From Xanthostigma xanthostigma (Eukaryota > Arthropoda > Insecta > Raphidioptera > Raphidiidae): a stretch of 64,000 bases of DNA. Location of the stretch: the NCBI GenBank assembly GCA_963575645.1, contig OY754472.1, positions 29,327,401 to 29,391,400 of the forward strand, in the 5' to 3' direction. Each line of letters begins with the position of its first letter. Position 1 is the stretch's first letter. The position numbers were made by a program, and so were the translations under genes. The notes under the pieces were generated by a model. The model did not search any database and was not told the DNA's origin. It saw nothing but the letters and a program-made list of their open reading frames with translations. This document shows positions 25,205 through 34,740 of this stretch, in pieces.

Positions 25205-25510
25205 AGCAGACAGTGGCAGTTCCTCTATGAGCGCTGAGGAGCTGCAGAACAACCAAAATCTTAGGTACTTCATACTTTTAGAAAAATTTTATTGTCCATA
25301 TTTCACCGATATTTAATGTTAGGAAATAGTGTGATAGTTACATCAATTCGCTAAAGTTTAACTGCAGTTCAGAATTTCAGCCGCTGTTCTGCGCTCAGAA
25401 GCAGCACATAAAACAGCATCATCAGATACCCTCGATGTACACCGTTCAACTCCTAACCCACAAGTTATAGCTTGTTATTTAGATAGACTTTTAGCTGCAT
25501 TTATCATATT
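25205..25510 (+). repeat. Dispersed repeat, copy 2 of pair with 14720-15050
   Basis: Direct, diverged copy. It is followed at 25530-25600 by a segment (GTATCACGAAATTCTTTGTC) shared with 48605-48668, suggesting one larger degraded element, possibly LTR-type. Confidence 0.6.
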
Positions 25511-26145
25511 GCACCAGAAACCCCCCATCAGGCGACGAGCCGTTTGTTGTATCACGAAATTCTTTGTCGTCGTCTGCTGGGGGGGTCTCTGTTACACTAA
25601 GTGAAAGTGTTTACTGAATTTATCTCATTCAGTCAACGTCTTCGACGGCTTTAATTCGGCGATACGTATGTCGTACATACACTTACATGATACACGACAC
25701 ACGACTTGTGGCAGTAGTGTTACAGTGTTTGTTGTCAATAGTGTTTGAAAAAAAAATTAAAACACCATAAACACGGATTCCGAGACTGTGTTAGGAGGTA
25801 CCTCCTGTTGATCCTGCAGAACGCCCAATTAAAATATTCACGCGCTGTCACTGCAAGCAGATATTTATTAGATTGGCCTTACACAACTCTCAACTATATT
25901 ATGGAAGTAATTATTTATAGCTAAATTTTCAACTTTTTGACACTTTTCGCAGGAAATGGTGAAACTTTGAACGTATTTTAAGCGCTGAGGATTTTTCTGT
26001 TCAGTTTTCGACCCTAAATTATGAATTACCTATTATATTACGTTTTATTTAACTCGCTTTCTTGTGTGTCTGCCCGGGTAGACAGATACATACATATTAT
26101 AATTCATTCTTACTTGTTTACCGTTGTAAGGTACATAGAAGGCAA

Positions 26146-26218
26146 TGATCTATAGCTCAGTGGTTAGAGCGTCGTGCTAATAACGCAAAGGCTGCGGGTT
26201 TGACCCCCCATGGGACAT
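26146..26218 (+). pseudogene. tRNA-Ile(AAT)-like pseudogene
   Basis: TAGCTCAGTGGTTAGAGCG, anticodon loop CTAATAA and T-loop GGTTTGACC align with tRNA-Ile. The acceptor stem has one mismatch and two G-T pairs, the anticodon stem one mismatch, the T-stem two. The upstream flank TTCTTACTTGTTTACCGTTG recurs before the degenerate copy at 60476, so it belongs to a dispersed unit rather than a working gene. Confidence 0.7.
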
Positions 26219-26306
26219 ATACCTAACATTTTTATTTTTTTACGATGTATGCTTTTTTACTAAAAAGTATAAACTTAATAAAAGAAATAAAAAAAAAAAT
26301 TAATAT

Positions 26307-26545
26307 AAGTACCACGATTTTAAAGCGAACTAGAAAGTATAAAATATTTTTTTACAGACACATTTTAACTTGCAGGATTTGAAACGAAAAACGTGGGGCG
26401 CATATGAAGTGTAGATAGTAGCTATCAACGAAAAGATCTATTTATGAGATAAAACGAATAATGCGCTCCACGTTTTTCGTTTCAAATCTGTCTGTAAAGA
26501 AATTATTTTATACTTTTAGTTCCCTTAAAAACGTGATATATTAAA
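26307..26545. repeat. Foldback element downstream of the Ile-like sequence
   Basis: Arms about 26307-26402 and 26461-26545 (GAAACGAAAAACGTGG against CCACGTTTTTCGTTTC). Part of the same unit recurs at 60540-60900, where the left arm is deleted and a palindromic MITE has inserted. Confidence 0.75.
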
Positions 26546-27202
26546 CATTTTTTTTAAATTTCTTTTATTACTTCTCTATTCGGTCATTTTGAGCTAATTA
26601 TTTCCACGTTGATGTACAATTAATACGATTTCAAAAAACAACTTTAAGCTTTTTTTAACAATGCAAAATTGTTGGTTTTGTATTTTCTGATCATTTTTTA
26701 AATGTTTTTCTAGTCTATTGTCTCCGTTATTAAAACTCGTGGGTAGTAATCAGCGACAGAAAAATATTTGGTGTTTTAAAAGCAAATATTTGTGGATTGC
26801 GTGTTATATAAATCCCAATCCGCTGCACGGCGCCACCGTCTAGTTAGTTTACAAATGAAGTGAGGGGACTCACTTGCCCTCTTTTTATGGTTTTTGTGAT
26901 TAAATTTATCAAAGTAATTTATTTTACATGAATGTACAATAATTTTGAATGGAATGCTTCTGTGATTACCACGTTTCGTGCTAATTATGCAGGCAATAAA
27001 TTTTGTTATTAATCCTGAAAACGCTATTCACCTGTCTTATCTGTCTGAAACAAGCTATGATTTATATTGCAGTCTGCAGATATTTAAGTGTGACGTCATT
27101 AATTTGTCCGATGCTTGAAATGATTACAGCATGATTCTAATAATAAATAATTTTGAGGTTGATTATTACATACATTAAATTATTAATTAATTAAACGATC
27201 AA

Positions 27203-27508
27203 AATTATAGTTAAAAAAACTAAAAAAACACGCTTTAATAGCAAACCGAACTAAAAAGTAGAAAATAATTATTAATAAAACAATTCAATTATCTATAGTA
27301 GAGCGTTGGATGCTTAATATTAAATGTTACAATTATTTCATTGGTAGCTATTTATAAATTTAGAGTTACAATGAAAATATTGTATAATTGACACCCCACG
27401 CTTTTTTTACTTTACCTAATTCAATTATTTTGTTTATAATTATTTTCTACTTTTTAGTTCGGTTCATTATTTAAGCGTGCTTTTTTAGTTTTTTTAAACT
27501 ATAATTTA
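27203..27508. repeat. Foldback element, CGAACTAAAAAGTAGAAAAT type
   Basis: Arms of about 80-90 bp at both ends (CGAACTAAAAAGTAG against CTACTTTTTAGTTCG), with a centre of about 120 bp. The end motif AACTARAAAGTA is shared with the foldback at 26307. Confidence 0.75.
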
Positions 27509-27780
27509 TTGTCTTAATTTTTAGTATCAAAACGACATCAAAAGTAATATTTTTCAAAATTTTTAAATTCAACTTTATATTTATCAAATAATTGTATTGT
27601 CATCGGCCCTTGACACGTGTGCAAATTTTCAAGTTAATCAGACTTCTTGAAATTGGTGAATATCACGCTGAAAGATTCCTTAACATACCTACAGACCCTA
27701 CAGTTCAAGCTAATATAAGCGTGTTAAAAAGCTTGACTAAAGTATATGCAACACAAGTTTCGAGAATCAAAGTCCTAGCT

Positions 27781-28314
27781 CAGAGGTCTCCAAACTTTTT
27801 TGTCTCGTAGACAACTTGCCATGTTTTTCGGTTTTGGGTAGACCCCCTGCTTATCTGATATTGATTTTTTGCAAATTCATTAATTTCAAATGTATTTTTG
27901 ACAACCGGTATAGTGCTACTCACTTTGAACGATTTAAAATAACGGTAGTGAAATGTGGTGTGAAATGTTTAGTTTTATACATTTATTAATTAGATTCAAA
28001 TTAAACGAATCAAATTATAATTTAATTTCTGTTACATAAAATAACTGAGCAAAAAATAAATGCTTTTAGTGTGAGGGATGAACTTGATGCCTTAATACTA
28101 AATTTTCAACATTTGGCACCAATTTAGTTAGATTTAATCTTAAATCTCTTCGGTTAACGATGTCCAGTTTGTTTCTTTTTTTGTTAGGAGATTCACTATC
28201 GTTGACCCCCATTTTCATTTCATGGACCCCCAATTTTTTTTCCCGCTGACATGGACCCCTTGCAAGTTGTCGTCGACCCCTGGGGGTCGATATAGACCAC
28301 TTTGGGAATCACTG
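27781..28314. mobile_element. hAT-type MITE with TCCTAGCT duplication
   Basis: Ends CAGAGGTCTCCAAACTTT and CCACTTTGGGAATCACTG, with perfect TCCTAGCT flanks (27773-27780 and 28315-28322). CCCC-rich blocks sit near both ends. It interrupts another repeat, not a gene. Confidence 0.9.
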
Positions 28315-28322
28315 TCCTAGCT

Positions 28323-29147
28323 AAACGAGTTTCCACGCTACATCGAATTTAAACTCTATACACAAAGCTAATTCGTGACTAGCACGCGCATGCGCCTACA
28401 CTCCTGCGATTACGTCACAGGCAAAACAAATCGTGCGCGACGAACTCGTAAAGACATGCTAGTCTCGTAGTTATTAGCGATAGTAAGGGTATTTGGTAGC
28501 ACAAGTTCAACCGACTGCCACTGTAGTTAGCGAATAGACATTTTCACGTCGAAACATCATACACACGTGTGTGATTCATAATTTAATTAATCCCCTCCCC
28601 CTCCTTCCGAGGCCGTGGACGTTGGCTCTGCAGAACACCTATTTAAAATGTTCATGAACTGCCACTGAATAGATTGGCACCGTTTTATGAGCGCCGTATA
28701 AAATGCCTACGCGGCGCCGCGCCGTTTACTCTGCGTTTCTCATCTGCGCTTTGATATTATAATTTATCCAGAAAAATTCTCGTCAGAGGGAGTGCTTATT
28801 ATACGTATTTTATTTATTTAATAAATCGTGAAGTTGGCTGTGTACAAACAACGTTATTTAATATGTAAACAAACTTCGGATCGTTAAAAAGCGCGCGCGG
28901 CGCAAACACTAATAACAAACAGAGGCATTCATTAGGTTAATAGTGTATAAATGTATAATATTTCAAAAGCGGCTGTAAAGTGTAAAATAGAGCCTCGAAA
29001 ATATGACACTTCCGTCTTTAGACGTTCTAAAAAAAGATACGGCACCTGAAAATTCTCATTTTATATTTCACTGTTAAAAGATGGTTTTATTTCTGTGATC
29101 AAAAGACAAAACGGCATTTATATTGAATTTGTGATAAAATAAAAAAA
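28323..29147. promoter_or_regulatory. GC/CpG-richer interval with a TATA box; possible promoter
   Basis: Compared with the surroundings, 28370-28460 and 28690-28760 are rich in CG dinucleotides (CATGCGCC, GGCGCCGCGCCG). TATAAAA at 28697-28703 is followed by CG-rich sequence. 28600-28680 resembles 25790-25880 (CTGCAGAAC, AAAATATTC), so part may be an LTR relic with its own promoter. No exon identified downstream. Confidence 0.3.
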
Positions 29148-29735
29148 AGACGACAAAGTGCGAGTCGGACTAGCGCACTGAGGGTTCCGTACAAACTTGT
29201 AGCTGTGTAAATAGTTCGTCCATCACCGGAATCGAGTCTCGAAGATTTTTCCCGCTTAGTCGTTGGAAAACTGTTTTTCCCATACATCGACAAAGGTCGC
29301 GGTCAGTTGCCAACTAAGCGTGTAATTGCAATTAATTCAGATGGACTAGTGAATTACATTGTATAGCTCGTGGCTATAATATGTGATAGCCTAGTTGTCG
29401 TACCGTGTTGTATGCGAGAGTTCTCATATTATGCTTTATAAACGCACCGATAGCGGATGATTGTTTTGTGTTAGAACTGTTACTGTGTACGTGCGTAACA
29501 TATTGCAGTTTAAAAACATTTTTTTTTGTGGTGTAACTACAAATTTACGGTTTTCAGATTTTTCCCTTTACTTGTGCTATAAGACATTGCTTCTTGCCAA
29601 ATTTCATGATTCTAGGACAACGGGAAATAGGTTTTAATTCCCAAGAGCTTTGACAGACAGGCAGACGGACAGCAAAGTTTTCCTATAAGGGTTCCCTTTT
29701 TCATTTTGGGATACGGAACCCTAAAAAATGGCGAT
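29148..29735 (+). repeat. Interspersed repeat ending TACGGAACCCTA, copy 2
   Basis: Starts ACAAAGTGCGAGTCGGACT, then GAGGGTTCCGTAC. Ends GACAGACAGGCAGACGGAC, GGGTTCC and GATACGGAACCCTAAAAA. The interior differs from copy 1. Short reverse-strand frames are incidental. Confidence 0.6.
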
Positions 29736-30370
29736 TTAATAATCCAGATCTTAATTTTTTTCTCAAGGGCCTTGCCATTTTTTTCCCAAACTTGCTGGTA
29801 CCCGAGGTTTCGCAGGCGATTGAGATAAAACAACGTTATATATAGCTTTTAAACCTTATATAATATTTTAAACATATTTAAAACTCGGAGAGCCTTTGAT
29901 TTTCATTAAAAATTTCGCTCCCTATTGTCGAGCTTATTGGCTCCACTTCATTACAGTCTTGCATCGCGGGACTGCGCCCCGCTGGGTATAGCGACAAAGT
30001 AGTGGAGCCTGTATATTTTCGAGAAAGAAATTTGTCGTTGGGATGATACTAATCTTTCAAAACGTAATTATTTCGAAGGGAAAAAATCGCGAGTACCGGT
30101 CACATCGTAAAATGTGGCAGAATCATCGATGCAAGTTGTAGTGATAAGGTTAGCTTTATTGCTTTCTGCATGTAAAAGTCAAATTTGGAAGAAAAACCGC
30201 ATGAAATCAACGGTGTACATAATCAGCTGACAGCTGTCACTTTTCAATTTAATAATTTGATATCAACATTTACACTTGATCTACTAACACAATTAGGTAC
30301 TATACAACACGTATCATGCTTCTTCTTCGAATTTTCAATGACGAGGCTAACTTTCATTATTGTAACAATT

Positions 30371-30520
30371 AAATAAAATTATCGACCAATAATTTTTCAG
30401 GCAATTATATTAACAAAAATATAAAATAGTAATTCAATACATTTACGTTTCGGTTAATTATTATATATTTTTGTTAATATAATTGTCCGAAAAAATGGTC
30501 GATAATTTTATTTATTGAAG
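30371..30520. repeat. Foldback MITE, same end family, copy 2
   Basis: AATAAAATTATCGACCA ... TGGTCGATAATTTTATT with arms of about 54 bp. It is followed, like copy 1, by GAAGAGTTCTA and CAGACGTTAATCAAAGAT, so the family unit continues beyond the arm. Confidence 0.75.
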
Positions 30521-31112
30521 AGTTCTAACCAGACGTTAATCAAAGATTTGTTAACAATTAATATTTACAAAAATACGTAGGACGCAATGCTTTACTAAAC
30601 AGGCCGCATGGCGCATACGACAGTTCACTGAAATATTAATAGATGGCTCTTGGTCAAAGTAAAATCCCAATAAGTGAAATTTTTTCCACGTGTTGTTCGC
30701 GAAGTATGTGTAGAAGATGTCTCTTTTCTTTGCAGTAAAAACTGAACAACTGAATGATTGAATGAACTGGATGACTTAGTCGGCATTAATCTTTAACCAC
30801 AAATTGGACATAAACATTTTTGCGACAGATTTTATTATCGTTATTATTAGAAGACGTTTTATATTTTTAGTGTGTTGTTTTTGGCACAAGTGACGGGAGA
30901 TTTTAACATCTGGCTGATTTATTGCATTGACAGTTTCAAGTTGCAAGGAAATGAATAGTTCTTTCATAAAATGCTGTACGTTTTCAATAACCTCAGTACA
31001 GTTAGTACCAAAAGCAGGCCCGTACCGCGTCGCAAGTTAGTATCCGAGGCAAATACATAAAAATTAAAAAAAAAATAGGCAATGTTTTACTAAAATGATA
31101 AAGACATAAAGT
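30521..31112. other. Interval without recognised features
   Basis: Nothing exon-like. Short frames here are AT-rich and unrelated to families I know. Confidence 0.5.
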
Positions 31113-31593
31113 CAGGGCCGGATTAACCCTGTCCGAGCCCCTAGGCCATGCAATCAGGTCTTTTCAAGCTGATGAAGGGATGTGAGTAACTTCTAGAATC
31201 TAGATGATCGGCTCCAGGCCTCCTGTTACTTCAATGTGATATTGTATCAACATGATTACTTTGACTAGATGCTGCACGCCTTACCTGACTTGTTAGCTTT
31301 ATCGAAATGGTCTTAATGAATAGGTTATAGATAATTGATGATACAGGTTTTTTGATGGGTCAGGAAAGAGAAATGAGACGTGGCGTAGTTATTTTAAATT
31401 TTATCTTGTTAAATGCAATAAATTACAATAAACAACGAAAGAAAATAATCTTGTTGTTGGTAAATGTCATACAAATTTTCAAATAAATTTTTCGTTCAAT
31501 GAAAAGTTTTTTTCTTGGTGCGTGCACGGGCCCCTAGTCGATGCGGGGCCCCTAAGCAGTTGCCTACTCTGCCTAATGATTAATCCGGCACTG
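31113..31593. mobile_element. hAT-type MITE, CAGGGCCGGATTAA family, copy 1
   Basis: Ends CAGGGCCGGATTAA and TTAATCCGGCACTG, flanks CATAAAGT and CATAAAGC (7 of 8). Internal GGGCCCCTA-type motifs occur near both ends. Confidence 0.85.
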
Positions 31594-31944
31594 CATAAAG
31601 CTGTTCATCGTTTATTTATTTGTTTGAAATGTATTTGACGCCAGGTGGAACCACGTTCGCTCATACTTAGAGACGACCCAGCTTAAATGATTTAATTTTT
31701 ATATTGTTGACGAAAGAAGTGACAACAATGTTTTGACTTTTTTATTAGATTTATTATGCGAAGTGTTTGTCACAGCATCATGACAAAATGAACACAAAGT
31801 TGATTCAGGATTCAAAAATAAGTTATAGAGCAACGACCAAACGTATAAAAATGGATCTTTTGTTGCTAAAGTGTAGTAATCAAATTCATACCTACTCAAA
31901 ATGTTTGCAGAGATCAGTGTAAACACGCTGTTTATATCTAACTA

Positions 31945-32110
31945 TAGCGGTCCGTTCCGGTTTACACCCGGGTGCAAAAGAACGAATGGAGGGGGGGTGC
32001 ATTAGTACGCACTTTGATCTTAGTTTACTGAGATGAATGCTTTGTCCAAATTTCATGATCGGAGTTACCGTTCAAAGGTTTTTGTCGGACGGTCAAATTT
32101 TGAGTTTTAT
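31945..32110 (-). mobile_element. Helitron-like family A, reverse 3' fragment
   Basis: Reads from the 3' end (CTATAG, with the ACCGG hairpin region) back to CAAATTTTGAGTT, then stops. It lies head-to-head with the next copy. Confidence 0.7.
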
Positions 32111-32115
32111 ATACA

Positions 32116-32805
32116 TCTATACTTACTAATATATAAAGCTGAAGAGTTTGTTTGTTTGGTTGAACGCGCTAATCTCAGGAACTACTGGTTCGAACTGAAA
32201 ACATTTTTTTTGTTGGATGGCCCATTTATCGAGAAGGCTATAGGCTATATCAGGGGCGGGCAAATCTTTTGATCGGCGGGCCACATAGGTGATGAAAATT
32301 TGACCGCGGGCCGGATGGCTGACGAAAATTTCACCGCGGGCCAAAAATTTGCAGAAAAAAAGATCCTTACATTCTATTTCCGCATTCGGAGAGCAAAAAA
32401 AAAAGGTCCTCACAACATTCTATTTCCGCATTTGGAGAGCAAAAAAAAAGGTCCTCACATTCTATTTCCGCATGTGAAGAGCAAAAAAACTATTTTTCTA
32501 AAATGCTTCGCGGGCCGGATAAAATTGCGCTGCGTGCCGGATTCGGCCCGCGGGCCGCCATTTGCTCAGGCCTGGGCTATATAATATCACGCTACGACCA
32601 TAGGAGCGGAGCATCAATGAAAAATGTTACAAAATATAACTCAAAATATGTCCATCAGACAAAAATTATTGAACGGTAACTCTGATCATCATGTTGGGAC
32701 ACAACATTCATCTCGGTAAACTAAGATGAACGTGCGTACTCGTGTATCTCACCCCCTTTCCATTCGTTTTTTTTGCACCCGGGTGAAACCGGGCGGGACC
32801 ACTAG
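32116..32805 (+). mobile_element. Helitron-like family A copy carrying a hAT MITE
   Basis: Starts TCTATACTTACTAATATAT, includes AACTACTGGTTCGAA and GAGCGGAGCATCAATG, and ends with hairpin CCCGGGTGAAACCGGG plus CCACTAG|T. It is the fullest copy here once the 324-bp insertion at 32251-32574 is set aside. Confidence 0.82.
32251..32574. mobile_element. hAT-type MITE inside a Helitron, GGCTATAT duplication
   Basis: Ends CAGGGGCGGGCAAATC and ATTTGCTCAGGCCTG; perfect 8-bp GGCTATAT flanks (32243-32250 and 32575-32582). GCGGGCC is reiterated at both ends. Three tandem units of about 40 bp (CATTCTATTTCCGCAT, then GAGCAAAAAA) lie in the middle. Short frames are incidental. Confidence 0.92.
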
Positions 32806-33673
32806 TATACTTTATATAGCACTAGTGTTAAATAGGTCATTTTACTACCGCTATGCAGGCATGAAAAGCAGCTATTTTATAGGAGGGTGTGTAAAAATTT
32901 TTTCAGTTATGTGTTCACGACGCGTCGATTACAGCCACCCAACGTGTTCAGTTATGAAGTGAAAGGTATCAATTCTATTTTCAAGATCAGTTTGCGATCA
33001 GCCGGCACAACTCAACCCTAATCACGTTTTTTCTTGCCAGGTTGAATAGAAAGGTAAAATCTGATTCATAATGCATAATACCCTTTAATAAAATGGAGCA
33101 CTTTATTTCCTTACATTTTGTAATATCATAAAACTTTATTGCTCAAGGGATCACTGAATTGTTATATTTGAGTGTTTTTTCCGAGACAGCTTTCATATAG
33201 ACTGTGAAAATATTATAATGTTAGATTTTCGTTATTCTTTTAAATTTAAAGAATTTAACTGAAATGAATCTTAATATTTACAGAATGTAATTTACTTTTA
33301 TGCACAGTAAGGAGATGGAAGTACGGTGATATCGGGTCGAAAAATCTTGTCCGAGATAATAGATCAAATTCTTGTTGTACAGCCCCCAAAATTTAAAGAA
33401 AATTTTTTTTTTCACATAACATCTGTGCGTGCTTGTGACTATTACAGGATTGCAGGAAGCATTGTCAAAACATTTTGTTTGATAATGACCTTAGATTGTG
33501 ATCATTTTCATACATGCAGGAGCAGTAAAATGTATTCAAACTTACTGTCACCTCAGATAAATAAATACTTTTGCGCTCGCAACAAATCACAATATCTAAA
33601 CGAACTCGATAAAAACAATTCTATATCAATGTTGTCAAACTGCAACTGATGTACCTAATTGATAAAACATAGA
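32806..33673. other. Interval without a convincing gene
   Basis: A 107-codon plus-strand frame at 33326-33649 has AT-driven composition, no recognised domain and no repeat support; I do not call it. The first 100 bp resembles short repeats at 10230 and 47060 (AGCAGCTATTTTATAG). Confidence 0.45.
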
Positions 33674-33681
33674 TTTATAGA

Positions 33682-34142
33682 CAGTGCTGGATTAGCCTAT
33701 AAGCCAATTAAGCAATTGTTTAGGGAATCACGTCTCAGGGGGCACCAAGAAGCACTACTCAGAAATGAAAAGTATACCTCACTAAACCGTGTCAACAATT
33801 TTTTTTCTTTTTGTCATGTTCTCAAAAATTTGGTCTATACTGGTATGTCTTTAGAATTATAAAAATTAAAAATAAATAATAATTTACTTTAGAAAATGAA
33901 AACGAAAAAAAAACATTATTTCTTAAGGGTTCAATTTTTCTAATTTTATATAAGGTCCGATTTTATAGACAGTCAAATTTTCAATTAGAGCATTAATTGT
34001 AAAATTCAACTTTTTTCCTAAAAATCTATCCTTTTTAACTTTTTTCTATCAATTTGAATTTTTTTTATAAACTGAACATATTAGAGACGGGGCCCATAAG
34101 CAAGATATCCTTAGAGTATCAAGGAGTCTTAATCCGGCACTG
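33682..34142. mobile_element. hAT-type MITE, CAGTGCTGGATTA family, copy 2
   Basis: Ends CAGTGCTGGATTA and TTAATCCGGCACTG with perfect TTTATAGA duplications (33674-33681 and 34143-34150). Related to 31113-31593. The 67-codon frame at its left end is element sequence, not a gene. Confidence 0.9.
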
Positions 34143-34214
34143 TTTATAGAAATAACACATTCCAGTCAGTGGTAATTGATGTCATCAATGATATAGACAA
34201 AATAAAATAAATTT

Positions 34215-34375
34215 TGAAATGAGCAAAGCTATTTTTTATCCGACACTTTATTACTTTCCTTTTTCTCTGAGCGAACATTTGGCAATGTTGCGATTTGGCA
34301 ATCTGTAATAGCCAAATTACCACGGAGACTACATGAATATTGGATTTAATGAAAGTGATATTTTTTTGCGACTGT
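34215..34375 (-). repeat. Dispersed repeat, second copy (downstream of the CRAL-TRIO gene)
   Basis: Reverse copy of 6475-6640. It contains the AATAAA string at 34247-34252, which could supply a poly(A) signal for the gene ending at 34589. Confidence 0.6.
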
Positions 34376-34588
34376 GCTGTGAATAAATAAGCGTTTTTAG
34401 ACGAATTTTAAACTGTTCGAGATTTTTACCAGGTCTATTGATTTTTATACCAATCGGATTAGTGGTTTTGGAAATACACGCGTTTGTGTATATTTTTACA
34501 TTGTGTGCAGGTATAATAATAAAGCTTTCAGATAAATTCCACTGAAATTTTTCATATATTGAAGAAAACTACTGGATATAACATAATA

Positions 34589-34740
34589 TTAATCGATATC
34601 TAATTTTCCGAAAAATTTATACACATATCCAAATGAATTTTCGTTGTCGGATTTCTTTGGACGTTTTGATTCGTCTGCAATTCTATTTTCTTCACGTAAG
34701 AACCATGGTCTGTAGGCAAGCATTTCTTTATTAGAAATTT
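34589..34740 (-). CDS. CRAL-TRIO gene, terminal coding exon 6
   Basis: The acceptor is TTTATTTTTAG (AG at 34742-34741); G plus AA completes a Glu codon. It encodes ISNKEMLAYRPWFLREENR and a basic tail ending KLDID, then TAA at 34591-34589. Possible polyadenylation signals on the minus strand are an ATTAAA near 34345 and an AATAAA at 34247-34252; the second lies in a dispersed repeat, so the true 3' end is uncertain. Confidence 0.85.

Noticed and set aside
27592..27810. 72-codon frame (LIRLLEIGEYHAERFLNIPT...) that looks coding-like and is cut by the hAT MITE at 27781.
   Set aside because: The nucleotide string around AGTTAATCAGACTTCTTG and TTCAAGCTAATATAAGCGTG resembles a dispersed insect repeat I recall, so I read it as transposon sequence rather than a disrupted exon.
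33326..33649. 107-codon plus-strand ORF.
   Set aside because: AT-driven composition, no motif, no splice or promoter context, not repeated elsewhere in the window.
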